DNA of 64,000 nt, taken from the NCBI RefSeq assembly GCF_011383005.1, contig NZ_CP049935.1, forward strand, positions 2,108,001-2,172,000, given 5' to 3'. Within the stretch, counting starts at the first letter, position 1. The number at the start of each line of letters is the position of its first letter. Position numbers and translations under genes: made by a program. Positions 11,401 through 19,179 of the stretch are shown here, piece by piece. Under the pieces are notes generated by a model. The model was not told the origin of the DNA and did not search any database. It was given only the letters and a program-made list of their open reading frames with translations. This DNA is from Phycicoccus sp. HDW14 (lineage in GTDB: Bacteria > Actinomycetota > Actinomycetes > Actinomycetales > Dermatophilaceae).

Positions 11401-11571
11401 GACCGGCCGCTCAGCGTGGCCTTCACCTACCAGGTGCTGGCCGCCGCCCTCGACGCCGCCGGCGACGCGGTCGGCGCGAGCGAGGCGCTGCGGCTCGAGC
11501 AGGCCGCCCTGCGTCGCGCGAGCGCCTCACGTGCCGCGGCCCCGCAGCGGCGCAGCCCCGGCCCCGCCTGA
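8491..11571 (+). CDS. AfsR/SARP-type transcriptional regulator (BTAD, NB-ARC, TPR-like)
   Basis: Large cytoplasmic regulator of 1,026 residues. Residues 1-90 form an OmpR-type winged helix (VQLEILGRVRLS; SSVRNRVQSLVSGIRRK; TEGRGYRL). Residues about 90-245 are the bacterial transcriptional activation domain (ALFMLALAATGQQGRALEVF). A Ser/Ala repeat linker near 253 precedes an NB-ARC STAND ATPase with P-loop GLPGSGKS near 317, Walker B RVLVVLDNV and VTSRRPVGG. The C-terminal 400 residues are Ala/Leu-rich helical repeats, probably TPR. GTG 8491 is set by GGAGGG 8 nt upstream. Relatives switch on secondary metabolism or development. The target is unknown, and no biosynthetic cluster is adjacent. 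Confidence 0.88.
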   Translation: MQLEILGRVRLSTDAGPVRLTELEHGLLASAALHGHVGVDTLAEWLWDGDPPSSVRNRVQSLVSGIRRKAGTEQPVIVTEGRGYRLGDGVAVDLARWVEEVTAARALRPEDPAAALGRYDAALGLFVHDPLQGAPATAAVEVERGRLAQERLSVLEERHDAALRSGALDGLVAELDALCARHPYHEGFVALFMLALAATGQQGRALEVFQEARSRLDDELGVRPSDQLAEAQRLVLSGVPVARRPEPVEDAGGSASASASAGTDAAEPAHHPAALGLPVPRTLPRRPDPFAGRTGELAEVRRAAEGLADGPVVVAVTGLPGSGKSALALEAGHALRDLFPDGTLYHDGANTPGGVPVEAVVTSFLPLLGVHPEAVPASPRARAGLFRSLLDGRRVLVVLDNVTGTDEGADARRIADLLPAGAGSMALVTSRRPVGGLGARLRVRLRSLDPAAARSLFEALVGDERVAEAPDAVDDVVRLTGAVPLALRLVAGRLAQRPDLGLDDLVERLERLGPGSGTDEIAVLRESLDQLLEGLDPTARRCVEALAHLPADAFSGWVAGAVLGDPAAGDAALDAMLEASLVEPVLREDHDTQYRLHDLVRTHVRARAGRGLAADPGTQDETQALAEAAVARSGAFLEDRPHRFLPVAPRPATLTAPQPTPRVRRRSRRFFRTETPLFVALARSLAGHRPDLSWRLLADSALGTDAASDLHAWFEAEHEVAEALHGADDDSRLGAAHLLLCRAWLLQDRRSASRDARDLAEAARPRLLLLGAHAAAAAASLVSAQASTSLGRRDEAEAAIATAEASIGRTTDSTLAAWAAIARGTVHNDYDELDDAAREFTRAREILTETPRTVAYALATLELSRARRRTGELGPATLLVDESLDILSGVEAVHMYSYALDARAEVSLAGGHAAEALEEASTSLERASASLDAFLTARARRTRARALLALGRLGEAESELRGAVEEFTALDRPLSVAFTYQVLAAALDAAGDAVGASEALRLEQAALRRASASRAAAPQRRSPGPA

Positions 11572-11621
11572 CTCCCCGCCGCACGCAGGCGTCGGCCCGG
11601 TGTCGGCCCCGCGTCGGGCGC

Positions 11622-12302
11622 TCACTCGCGCGAGGTGTACCCGCGGAAGGTCTTGCCGGCCCGCAGCGGCCCGCCGGTGTGCCAGGTGTAGCTCTTGCGG
11701 GCGATCTCGTCGCCGTCGACGTTGCCCTCGACCGTGAGGACGGTCCGGGTGCTCGCCGTCACCTTGACGACGAGTCCGACGTGGCCGGCCCAGCTCGACC
11801 CGTCGTCGCTCCACACGAGGACGTCACCGGGCTTCGGGAGAGTCTGCCCCGCACCGGAGTACGCGTGGAACCGGCCGGCGACCCGCGGGTCGGTGCGCCA
11901 CGCCTGCGAGCTCTCGTAGCTCGTCGGGATGCGCGGGTAGGCCGCCGGGTCGGGCATCGTCTTCCCGGTCCACATCGCCGCGATGAACGAGCCGCACCAC
12001 GAGTTGCCGTTGTAGTGGTTGAAGACCGTCCGGTTGTCGTTGCTGCCCGACAGCTCGAGGACGTTGCGGTTCTGGGCCGGCTTCACGACGCTCTGGTGGA
12101 CGGTCTCGGACCCGGCGACCTTGAAGGCCCGGGGGTTGTTCAGGGCCGCGTCGGCGCGGTCGACGGTCGCCTGCCGCAGCGCCGAGAGGCCGGAGGTGCC
12201 GGGCAGCGGGTCGGCCGCCGCGGGCACCGCCGTCAGGGCGGCGACCAACGACGCGGCGGACAGCGAGGCGAGGGAGAGGGCGAGGACGGGACGACGGTTC
12301 AC
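11622..12302 (-). CDS. Secreted CHAP-domain amidase/peptidase
   Basis: 226 residues with a Sec signal peptide (RRPVLALSLASLSAASLVAA, cleavage probably after VPAAA). The mature part has a CHAP fold: the Cys nucleophile in NGNSWCGSFIAAMWTGK, and GHVGLVVKV supplying the His after a KPGDVLVW strand. CHAP enzymes cut peptidoglycan stem peptides or cross-bridges. GTG 12302 is set by AGGAGG five bases upstream. It follows manB with an 80-bp gap containing a dyad. It probably acts in the cell wall; the exact bond is unknown. Confidence 0.85.
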   Translation of the reverse strand: MNRRPVLALSLASLSAASLVAALTAVPAAADPLPGTSGLSALRQATVDRADAALNNPRAFKVAGSETVHQSVVKPAQNRNVLELSGSNDNRTVFNHYNGNSWCGSFIAAMWTGKTMPDPAAYPRIPTSYESSQAWRTDPRVAGRFHAYSGAGQTLPKPGDVLVWSDDGSSWAGHVGLVVKVTASTRTVLTVEGNVDGDEIARKSYTWHTGGPLRAGKTFRGYTSRE

Positions 12303-12317
12303 GGCGGCCTCCTGGGT

Positions 12318-12334
12318 GGGTGTCCGGGACACCC
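12318..12334 (-). terminator. Short dyad between manB and the CHAP gene
   Basis: GGGTGTCC-G-GGACACCC is a near-perfect palindrome 16 bp before the CHAP start. It could be a weak terminator after manB or an operator. No T tract is present. Confidence 0.3.
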
Positions 12335-12383
12335 CGAGCCTGTCCCGGGCCGCTGCGAGGGCGCTGCGCGGCGGCTGCGCGGG

Positions 12384-13811
12384 TCAGCCGCGGACGATGC
12401 CCAGCACGGTGTCGCGGACCCGGGCCATCGTCACCGAGTCGGCGGCCTCGACGTTGAGGCGCAGCAGCGGCTCGGTGTTCGAGGCACGCAGGTTCAGCCA
12501 CCACATCGGGTCGTCGTCGCCGCCCGCGTGCACGAGGGTGAGCCCGTCGAGCCGGTCGACGGTGACGCCCTCCCCCTCGGCCCAGGCGAGCACCGCCTCG
12601 GTGGCCGCTGCGGCGTCGGCGACGGTCGAGTTGACCTCGCCGGAGGCCGGGTAGCGGCTGAGGTCGGCCATCAGCCCGCTGAGAGGGGCCTCCTGCTCAC
12701 CGAGCGCGGCGAGCACGTGCATCGCGGCGAGCATCCCGGTGTCGGCGAACCAGAAGTCGCGGAAGTAGTAGTGGGCGCTGTGCTCGCCGCCGAAGACCGC
12801 TCCGTGCCGGGCCATCTCGCCCTTGATGAACGAGTGGCCGACGCGCGTGCGCACGGCCCGGGCGCCGGTCTCGGCGATGACCTCGGGCACCTGCGCCGAG
12901 GTGATGACGTTGTGCACGACCGCGACGTCGGCCGGGTCGGCACCGTCGGCCACCGCGCGAGCCACCTCGCGGCGCGCGATGAGGGCGGTGATGGCGCTCG
13001 GGCTCACCGGCTCGCCGCGCTCGTCGACGACGAAGCACCGGTCGGCGTCGCCGTCGAAGGCCAGCCCGATGTCCGCGCCGTGGGCCGTGACGGCGGCCTG
13101 GAGGTCGCGCAGGTTCTCGGGCTCGAGGGGGTTGGCCTCGTGGTTGGGGAAGGTGCCGTCGAGCTCGAAGTACAGCGGCTCGACGGTGAGCGGCAGGGCG
13201 GGCAGCCCGGCACCGGTGCCGAGCACGGCCGGCACGGTGAACCCGCCCATCCCGTTGCCGGCGTCGACGACGACCTTCAGCGGGCGGATGCCGGAGAGGT
13301 CGACGAGGCCGCGCAGGAAGCCGGCGTAGTCGGCGAGGACGTCACGCTCGGCGAAGGCACCGGTGGGCTCGCCGGAGGGGACGCCGTCGGCCAGCAGCTG
13401 CTCGGCCAGGCTGCGGATGTCGGCGAGGCCGGAGTCCTGCCCCACGGGACGGGCCCCGCTGCGGCACAGCTTGATCCCGTTGTAGCGCGCCGGGTTGTGG
13501 CTGGCCGTGAACATCGCACCCGGGAGGTCGAGCGACCCGCTGGCGTAGTAGAGGCCGTCGGTGCTGCACAGACCGATGAGCGTGACGTCGAGGCCGCGCG
13601 AGCGCACGCCGTCGGCGAAGGCCTCGACCAGCCCGGGGCCGCTGTCGCGCATGTCGTGGCCGAGCACGCAGCCGGGCGCTCCGTCGGGGCGCACGACGAC
13701 GTCGGCGAACGCGACACCGAGCGCGCGGGCCACCTCGGCGTCGAGCTGGTCGGGCACGGTGCCGCGCACGTCGTAGGCCTTGACGACGTCGGCGAGGGAG
13801 CGAGCGGTCAT
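12384..13811 (-). CDS. manB: Phosphomannomutase/phosphoglucomutase
   Basis: 475-residue alpha-D-phosphohexomutase interconverting mannose-6-phosphate and mannose-1-phosphate for GDP-mannose synthesis in the cytoplasm. The phosphoserine loop is MFTASHNPARYNGIK (Ser near residue 102), the Mg2+ site is AFDGDADRCFVVDE (near 252), the sugar-binding motif is FGGEHSAHYYF, and the phosphate-binding C-terminus is SNTEPLLRLNVEA. Synteny with whiB2 and fbiA matches M. tuberculosis pmmA (Rv3257c). A -10 lies 8 nt before the ATG. Confidence 0.95.
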   Translation of the reverse strand: MTARSLADVVKAYDVRGTVPDQLDAEVARALGVAFADVVVRPDGAPGCVLGHDMRDSGPGLVEAFADGVRSRGLDVTLIGLCSTDGLYYASGSLDLPGAMFTASHNPARYNGIKLCRSGARPVGQDSGLADIRSLAEQLLADGVPSGEPTGAFAERDVLADYAGFLRGLVDLSGIRPLKVVVDAGNGMGGFTVPAVLGTGAGLPALPLTVEPLYFELDGTFPNHEANPLEPENLRDLQAAVTAHGADIGLAFDGDADRCFVVDERGEPVSPSAITALIARREVARAVADGADPADVAVVHNVITSAQVPEVIAETGARAVRTRVGHSFIKGEMARHGAVFGGEHSAHYYFRDFWFADTGMLAAMHVLAALGEQEAPLSGLMADLSRYPASGEVNSTVADAAAATEAVLAWAEGEGVTVDRLDGLTLVHAGGDDDPMWWLNLRASNTEPLLRLNVEAADSVTMARVRDTVLGIVRG

Positions 13812-13819
13812 GGCCGACG

Positions 13820-13825
13820 AGCCTA
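13820..13825 (-). promoter_or_regulatory. -10 box TAGGCT, leaderless start at 13811
   Basis: Ends 8 nt before the manB ATG, with no Shine-Dalgarno between. Confidence 0.5.
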
Positions 13826-13861
13826 CGGGAGGGGCGCCGGCCGGGTGACCGGGCCCCGCCG

Positions 13862-15538
13862 TCACTCGATGAGGCGGATCGGGTCGCCCTCGAGCTGGGC
13901 CGACCAGGCCGTCACGTCGGTGGGCTGTGCGCTCGAGCCGTAGTCGTACACGAGCTTGACCCAGCAGTCGGTCGGGTCGTTGTCGTTGCACGAGTACCCG
14001 GTCGGGATCGGCACGTTGATGTTCTGGAAGCGGCCGTTGAAGGCGTTGGGACTGCTCGACGTCCCCGCCGGGACCGAGAACGAGCAGGTCGCCGAGATCG
14101 TCGTCGTGACCCCGCTCCCGGTGCAGCCGCTGTAGTTCCCCCCGGTCGGGTTCACGATCTTGATCGTCCCCGCTGCCGTCGAGTCACCGACGTCGTACAG
14201 GGAGACCTTGAGCGTGCTGCCGCCGGTGCCGCTGGGGACCCGCGCGAGATGGAAGGTGGTCACCGAGCCGTTCTTGTTGGCGAAGATGCCCATCCGCTCA
14301 CGGCCGGAGACGGTGATGGCGTTGAGGCCCGCCGTCGTGCCCGTCGTCGCGCGGACGGCGAACCGGTTGCCGGTGTCGGCATTCTGGTACGCGCCGGCCA
14401 CGTTCGAGGTCACCTGGAGGGTGTACGTGCCCTGGACGGGGTTGGACACCGGGCAGAAGTCGACCCAGCGGCGGAAGTTCTCGGCGATGCTCGCCTTGTA
14501 GGTACTCGACGACGACGCGTTGAGCACGTTGAAGAGGGTGCCGGTGTACCCGTCGTAGGTGACGTCGCAGACGATGGCGCCGCTCATCGGGTCCCACGAG
14601 CTGACCCCGGGGGCGCGGACCACGAACCGCGTGCGCTGCACCTGGCTGTTCGAGGTGTCGTAGTGGTTGTCACCCGTGCAGTAGTCGCTCGAGACACCGC
14701 TCACGTAGCGGTCGGACCCGGAGTTGCTGGCGGCGTGCCACGGGTTGACCGCCTGGGTCGCGGCGGTGGTGTTCGAGCCGAAGCCCGTCCCGCAGGTGAG
14801 TCCGACGTTGACGGTGACCGGGTCGAAGAGCTGGATGTTGAGGGAGGGCAGGGCGCTCTTGACGGTGATGTCGAAGAGGTAGCCGCTGGCGTCGTACTGC
14901 GAGTTCGTCCCGCTCGAGCAGCCGTCCTGCCCCGCGGCGGTCGTGCTGCAGCGCAGCGACGAGTAGGCGTCGCCGTTCTGCTTCTGGGCGTCCGGGCCGT
15001 TGACGTTGGCCCAGAGGTTGCCGTTGACGGCGCTGCACGAGCTCGCGCGCACCGACGACGACGCCTCGGGGTCGTTGCCGAACTCGTTGCACGGGCTGCC
15101 CATCGGGATGGGGCCGGTGTAGTCGGCGATCGCGTGGCTGCTGACGTTCGAGGTCGACAGGCCGAGCAGGCTGCCGAAGAAGTTGTTGACCGTGCGGCTC
15201 ACGTCGACCCGCAGCTGGGTGGCGTTGGTGCCCCGGCTCGGGACGACCGTGACGCTGGTGTCGGCGTTGTCGAAGCCGTTGTTCTTGGCGTACTGCTGGG
15301 CCAGGGCGTAGGCGTTGGTCTGGCTGCCCGGCAGCTTGGTGACGCCCGCGAGGGCGGCGGCGTCCGCGGCGCGCTGGGCGCGCTGGCTCACGAGGTACCA
15401 GTTGCCCACGTCGACGGCGAAGGCCGAGAGCGACACGAGGACGATGAGCAGGAGGGCGCTCATCACGGCGATGTAGCCGCGCTCGTCGCGCTGCCGTCGG
15501 CGGGGGCGGAGGGCGCGCAGCACCCGGCGGGCGCTCAT
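13862..15538 (-). CDS. TadG-like secreted/pilus-associated protein, cysteine-rich
   Basis: 558 residues. Residues 1-60 contain a basic stretch, the DERGYIAVMSALLLIVLVSL transmembrane segment and the VSQRAQRAADAAALAG helix, the Flp-pilus TadG/TadE N-terminal pattern. The remaining part of about 480 residues is extracellular, Ser/Thr/Asn-rich and holds about twelve cysteines, probably disulfide-linked. It resembles no domain I know. ATG 15538 overlaps the stop of the upstream TadE by ATGA, so the three genes are one operon. No TadA/B/C secretion genes are in the window. Confidence 0.75.
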   Translation of the reverse strand: MSARRVLRALRPRRRQRDERGYIAVMSALLLIVLVSLSAFAVDVGNWYLVSQRAQRAADAAALAGVTKLPGSQTNAYALAQQYAKNNGFDNADTSVTVVPSRGTNATQLRVDVSRTVNNFFGSLLGLSTSNVSSHAIADYTGPIPMGSPCNEFGNDPEASSSVRASSCSAVNGNLWANVNGPDAQKQNGDAYSSLRCSTTAAGQDGCSSGTNSQYDASGYLFDITVKSALPSLNIQLFDPVTVNVGLTCGTGFGSNTTAATQAVNPWHAASNSGSDRYVSGVSSDYCTGDNHYDTSNSQVQRTRFVVRAPGVSSWDPMSGAIVCDVTYDGYTGTLFNVLNASSSSTYKASIAENFRRWVDFCPVSNPVQGTYTLQVTSNVAGAYQNADTGNRFAVRATTGTTAGLNAITVSGRERMGIFANKNGSVTTFHLARVPSGTGGSTLKVSLYDVGDSTAAGTIKIVNPTGGNYSGCTGSGVTTTISATCSFSVPAGTSSSPNAFNGRFQNINVPIPTGYSCNDNDPTDCWVKLVYDYGSSAQPTDVTAWSAQLEGDPIRLIE

Positions 15539-16089
15539 CGACAGCCCCCGGTCCGGGGCATCGGCTCGAAGCGCAGGACATCGGCCTGGTTGATGTCGAT
15601 GCTCGTGAACACGAAGCGGGTGATGGCGGCGTGACGGACCTGCATGTAGACACCAATCCGGTCGGGCGGGCTGCTCGCGCACGCGTCGTGCGTCGAGGCG
15701 GCCCACGTCGGGGATGCCGAGGGGACGAAGCGCGTGCCGTTCCAGGTGAACTTGATGCACGTGGAGCAGTCGGCGAAGTCCGACCGGCCCTGCGGGAAGT
15801 TGTTGTTGACGTTGGCCTTGTAGACCCACAGCTGCTGGATGGCCCCACGCCCCAGGGCGCCGGAGCTCTCCTGGATGCGGTCGGCCGCGGCCTGCGCGTA
15901 GCCGGAGTTGCGCGGCTGCGACGAGGCCAGCCGGACCCCGGCCTTGACGGCCTGCGACGTCGAGAGCGAGTCCTTGAAGTAGAACCCGAACTCGAGGATG
16001 CCGACCATGAGCAGGAGGATGACGGGGGTGACGAAGGCCGCCTCGACGGCCGACGCGCCGCGCTCGTCGCGGCGGGCGTGGAACATCAT
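15535..16089 (-). CDS. TadE-like pseudopilin (second copy)
   Basis: 184 residues. The N-terminal type IVb-like segment DERGASAVEAAFVTPVILLL includes the Glu typical of TadE-like minor pseudopilins. The exported part has four cysteines in two pairs (DCSTC, DACAS region and a C-terminal CR). ATG 16089 overlaps the previous TadE stop by four bases, and the gene end overlaps TadG. It probably forms minor pilus or adhesion subunits with its neighbours. Confidence 0.75.
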   Translation of the reverse strand: MMFHARRDERGASAVEAAFVTPVILLLMVGILEFGFYFKDSLSTSQAVKAGVRLASSQPRNSGYAQAAADRIQESSGALGRGAIQQLWVYKANVNNNFPQGRSDFADCSTCIKFTWNGTRFVPSASPTWAASTHDACASSPPDRIGVYMQVRHAAITRFVFTSIDINQADVLRFEPMPRTGGCR

Positions 16090-16676
16090 GTCGAGCACGT
16101 CTTCGTCGAGGGGATCTCCTCGAAGCGCATGACGCTCGACTCGGTGATCACGGTGTTCTCGGCGAACTGGATGGGCGCGTCGTACCGGTACTGCACCCGC
16201 ACGCCGACGGACTGGATGGTCGGGGTACCGGTGGCGCAGGCCGAGCGGCTGCTCCACGTGCCGGTCGAGGTCCCGACGCCGGTGATCTTCCCCTGGGCGT
16301 CGGACGTCACCGAGAACCGGACGCAGTCCGCGGCGCACCCGGCGTTCACCGGGTCCCCGGTCGTCGAGTTGGCGTTGTAGACCCAGATCGCCTGGACCCG
16401 GGCGGCCTCCATCCCCATGAGCGTGCTCACCACCTGCGCGGCGGCGTCGCCGGCGTAGCTGGAGGCCAGCGGCTCCGAGGCGGCGGTGCGGGCACCGGCC
16501 CGGGCGCCGCTGGAGAGCTGGTAGCTGGTCTTGAAGAACATCGAGAGGTCCACGACTCCGGCGAGGATCGTGAAGAGGAAGAGGAACACGAGCGCGGCCT
16601 CGAGGGCGACGGCGCCCCGCTCGTCACGGGTCTCGGCCGGGGTGGGTCGGAGGGGACGCGGACGCAGCCGATGCAC
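16086..16676 (-). CDS. TadE-like pseudopilin (first copy)
   Basis: 196 residues. DERGAVALEAALVFLFLFT is the TadE transmembrane segment with its conserved Glu; the downstream part is extracellular with four cysteines (GCAADC, SACAT, KTCST). First gene of the TadE-TadE-TadG operon. GTG 16676 is the only upstream start near a purine-rich GGAAAGGGG, but the ribosome site is weak, so the start is less sure. The 155 bp to the DUF3499 stop show no clear promoter or terminator. Confidence 0.72.
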   Translation of the reverse strand: MHRLRPRPLRPTPAETRDERGAVALEAALVFLFLFTILAGVVDLSMFFKTSYQLSSGARAGARTAASEPLASSYAGDAAAQVVSTLMGMEAARVQAIWVYNANSTTGDPVNAGCAADCVRFSVTSDAQGKITGVGTSTGTWSSRSACATGTPTIQSVGVRVQYRYDAPIQFAENTVITESSVMRFEEIPSTKTCST

Positions 16677-16831
16677 GGCGAACCCCTTTCCCTGCGAGAC
16701 GACCTGGGCGGGACCGACGGTAGGGCCGGGGGTTTCCCGTGGGCGACGGGTCGAGGGGTCGGATCGTCCGAACGGCCGAGCAGGAAAGGCCGTGTGGCCG
16801 CAGGGCGCCCGAGGGCGGCCTGCCGGCGGGG

Positions 16832-17203
16832 TCAGGCCTCGGCGCTGCCCCGCAGCACCCGCAGGTGGCCGCGGCGGGCCACCTCACCGGTGACCTCGGG
16901 GAGGGGCGGCGGCACGTCGGCGGCCGCGCGGGGACGCCCGGCCTCGCGGACGGCGTCGGCGAGCGCGAGCAGGTCGTCGGTGGTGGGCTCGGGGTCGGGG
17001 TACTCGGTGGCCAGGCGCAGCACGTCCCACCCGCGCGGTGCGGTGAGCCGGGTGGCGTGGTCGGCGCAGAGGTCGTAGGTGTGCGGCTCGGCGTACGTGG
17101 CGAGCGGCCCGAGGACGGCGGCGCGGTCGGAGTAGGCGTAGGTGAGCGTCGCCACCGCCGGCTGCCGGCAGCCGGTCTTGGTGCACTTCCGCGACAGGTT
17201 CAC
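16832..17203 (-). CDS. DUF3499 family protein
   Basis: 123-residue actinobacterial protein of unknown role. It has a probable zinc site: KCTKTGCRQPA near the N-terminus and DLCADHATRL further on. YAYSDRAAVLGPL and YDLCADH are typical of the family. Its place between manB and whiB2 matches Rv3258c. GTG 17203 has TAGAGT 7 nt upstream. Confidence 0.88.
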   Translation of the reverse strand: MNLSRKCTKTGCRQPAVATLTYAYSDRAAVLGPLATYAEPHTYDLCADHATRLTAPRGWDVLRLATEYPDPEPTTDDLLALADAVREAGRPRAAADVPPPLPEVTGEVARRGHLRVLRGSAEA

Positions 17204-17210
17204 GCGCTCG

Positions 17211-17216
17211 ACTCTA
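17211..17216 (-). promoter_or_regulatory. -10 box TAGAGT, leaderless start at 17203
   Basis: Ends 7 nt before the DUF3499 GTG. The divergent gene uses an identical TAGAGT at 17252. Confidence 0.5.
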
Positions 17217-17251
17217 GGCGGCGGCTGCGACGACCTCCCGGAGGCACGCCG

Positions 17252-17257
17252 TAGAGT
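17252..17257 (+). promoter_or_regulatory. -10 box TAGAGT, leaderless start at 17265
   Basis: Ends 7 nt before the GTG of the zincin-like gene and mirrors the divergent TAGAGT of DUF3499. Confidence 0.5.
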
Positions 17258-17264
17258 CGGCCGG

Positions 17265-17681
17265 GTGACCGCCCGCCGCCGCGACCGCCACGGACGGGGC
17301 CACCGCGGACCCCTCGCGTGGCCGACCGTGCCGACGATGACGACCCGCCGTGAGCGTTTCGACGACCTCGTCCTCGACGCCGCCGACCGGCTCCGGCCCC
17401 ACCTCGGGACGCGCTACGCCGGAACCGAGTTCGCCGTGCAGGACGTCCCGCCCACCGACCCGGCCCCGTGGGAGGAGCAGGTCGCCCCGCTCGGGCGGCT
17501 GCTGCGGGCCACGACCTCGCGCACCGACCGGGTCGTGGTCTACCGGCGTCCGGTGGAGGCCCGCGCCCAGGACGACCAGGACCTCGCCGACATCGTCCGC
17601 GAGGTGGTCACCGAGCAGGTGGCGGCCCTGCTCGGCGTGCCCGCCCACGAGCTCGACCCGGACGTCGACCCCGACCGCTGA
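17265..17681 (+). CDS. Metallopeptidase-family (zincin_1-like) protein lacking HExxH
   Basis: 138 residues, matching the actinobacterial 'metallopeptidase family protein' beside DUF3499 (compare Rv3259). Conserved blocks are RRRDRHGRGHRGPLAWP, RFDDLVLDAADRL, TEFAVQDVPP and VVVYRRPVEARA. Where related zincins have HExxH, this protein has VREVVTEQVAALLG, so no metal-binding histidines are visible and peptidase activity is doubtful. GTG 17265 is chosen from the -10 spacing; an upstream in-frame start would cross the divergent promoter. Confidence 0.8.
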   Translation: MTARRRDRHGRGHRGPLAWPTVPTMTTRRERFDDLVLDAADRLRPHLGTRYAGTEFAVQDVPPTDPAPWEEQVAPLGRLLRATTSRTDRVVVYRRPVEARAQDDQDLADIVREVVTEQVAALLGVPAHELDPDVDPDR

Positions 17682-17703
17682 CCGCGAGCGCGGGGCTCAG
17701 GGC

Positions 17704-19179
17704 TCAGGGCAGCGGGAAGGCGCGGCTGACCGGTGAGGTGACGGCCACGGGCTCGAGGGGCACCTCGGAGAGCAGCAGGGCGGCCCCGCTGCCCGACACC
17801 GACGTCAGGCCGCCGCGCAGGCTGCCGGACCCGCCGGTGCGCTCGACCCAGACGGCGGAGGCACCGGCGAGGTCGACGTCGACGGCGCGGTCGGCGAGGA
17901 GGCTGACCGTGCGGGTCCGCTCGTCGCCACCGACGACGAGGGTGAGCTCGGCCGTCGAGGCCCCGCCGGTGCTCACGAGCCGCAGCGAGCGGGACACCCC
18001 GGGGGTGGCCGGGAGGGCGGCGCCACCGACCCCGGACAGGGCCGGGGCGGAGACCGCCCAGCCGATGTCGCCGGCCGCCGCGGCGTCGCCCGGCGTGCTG
18101 AGCACGGCGGCGGCGACCGGGACGTCGGAGCGCACGACGACGGAGTAGGCCCCCGGCGGGACGGCCGGAAGGGCCAGTTCGCCGACCCCCTCGGCGGGCA
18201 CGGTGACGACCGTGTCGTCGGTGGTGGCGACCGGGCCGTCGCGCCCGAGGAGGGTCACGCTGGCCACGGCGTCCTCACCGGAGGGCGAGACGACGCGCAG
18301 GGTGGTCCTGCCGGAGCCGAGGACGGCGGCCGGGACGACCTGCACGGTCGACGGCGGGTCGGCCGGGACCACGGTCTCGGCCCCCCGGGGAGTGCTGCCG
18401 ACGAGCCAGGTGTCGGTGAGCGTGGCGTGCAGCCCCCCGCCGTCGGCGACGACGTGGACGGCCGGGGTGGCCTCCTCCCCCGCGACGGCATCGAGCAGCA
18501 GCGTGACCCGCCCGCCGGGTGGGACGGTCTCGGTGCGCGCGGGCGCGACCGGGCCCGCAGCCCCGTGCACGGTGACGTCGGCGGTGACCGGGTTGCCGCC
18601 GGGGTTGACGAGGACGAGCCGTTCCTGACGACCGGCGCCCGCCCCGCCGCCGAGGAGCCAGAGGTCGGTGCCGGCCGCGAGGCACGGGGTGGTGACGAGG
18701 CCGCGCAGGTCGCTGCGGGTGCTCGACCACTCCTGCATCCCGACGACGGCCGGCGCGAGCGAGCCGGTGGCGCGCAGGGCGACCGGGCCGCTGCGCGGGA
18801 GGGCGGCGGACGCGGCGCCGGGGCGCGAGGGGACGTCGGTGAGCCGGGCCGAACCGCCGGTGACGCGGGCCGTGCCGGGCCCCGTGGCCGGCACGGGCAG
18901 CAGCGACTCGGGACCGGTGACCGCGGCGACGGTGCCGCCGACGGAGACGTCGTCGATGCCGGAGATGCCGCTCAGCTCGTTGCCCGGGCACATGGTGTCG
19001 ATGCTCGTCGCGAGGCTGGTCGGCGCGACGGGGGCCTCCTGCGCGCCGCTGGCCGCCGCGAGGTCGAGGCCCTCGCCGTGCGTGGCCGCGACCCAGACCA
19101 GGGCCGCGGCGACCCCGCCACCGAGGACGACGCGGGAGACGGCCGGCACGGCAGGGCGCAGGCGCGCGAGGCGGCTCAT
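17704..19179 (-). CDS. DUF5719 family secreted/membrane-anchored protein
   Basis: 491 residues. One N-terminal membrane segment (VVLGGGVAAALVWVAATH) serves as signal anchor. The rest is beta-rich, with repeated VxVxGxxG and LVLVNPGGNPVTADVTV strands resembling immunoglobulin-like modules, and it is probably outside the cell. Two cysteines (TMCPGN, TPCLAA) may pair. ATG 19179 overlaps the glycosyltransferase stop by ATGA, so the two are translationally coupled and probably work together at the envelope. Function unknown. Confidence 0.72.
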   Translation of the reverse strand: MSRLARLRPAVPAVSRVVLGGGVAAALVWVAATHGEGLDLAAASGAQEAPVAPTSLATSIDTMCPGNELSGISGIDDVSVGGTVAAVTGPESLLPVPATGPGTARVTGGSARLTDVPSRPGAASAALPRSGPVALRATGSLAPAVVGMQEWSSTRSDLRGLVTTPCLAAGTDLWLLGGGAGAGRQERLVLVNPGGNPVTADVTVHGAAGPVAPARTETVPPGGRVTLLLDAVAGEEATPAVHVVADGGGLHATLTDTWLVGSTPRGAETVVPADPPSTVQVVPAAVLGSGRTTLRVVSPSGEDAVASVTLLGRDGPVATTDDTVVTVPAEGVGELALPAVPPGAYSVVVRSDVPVAAAVLSTPGDAAAAGDIGWAVSAPALSGVGGAALPATPGVSRSLRLVSTGGASTAELTLVVGGDERTRTVSLLADRAVDVDLAGASAVWVERTGGSGSLRGGLTSVSGSGAALLLSEVPLEPVAVTSPVSRAFPLP

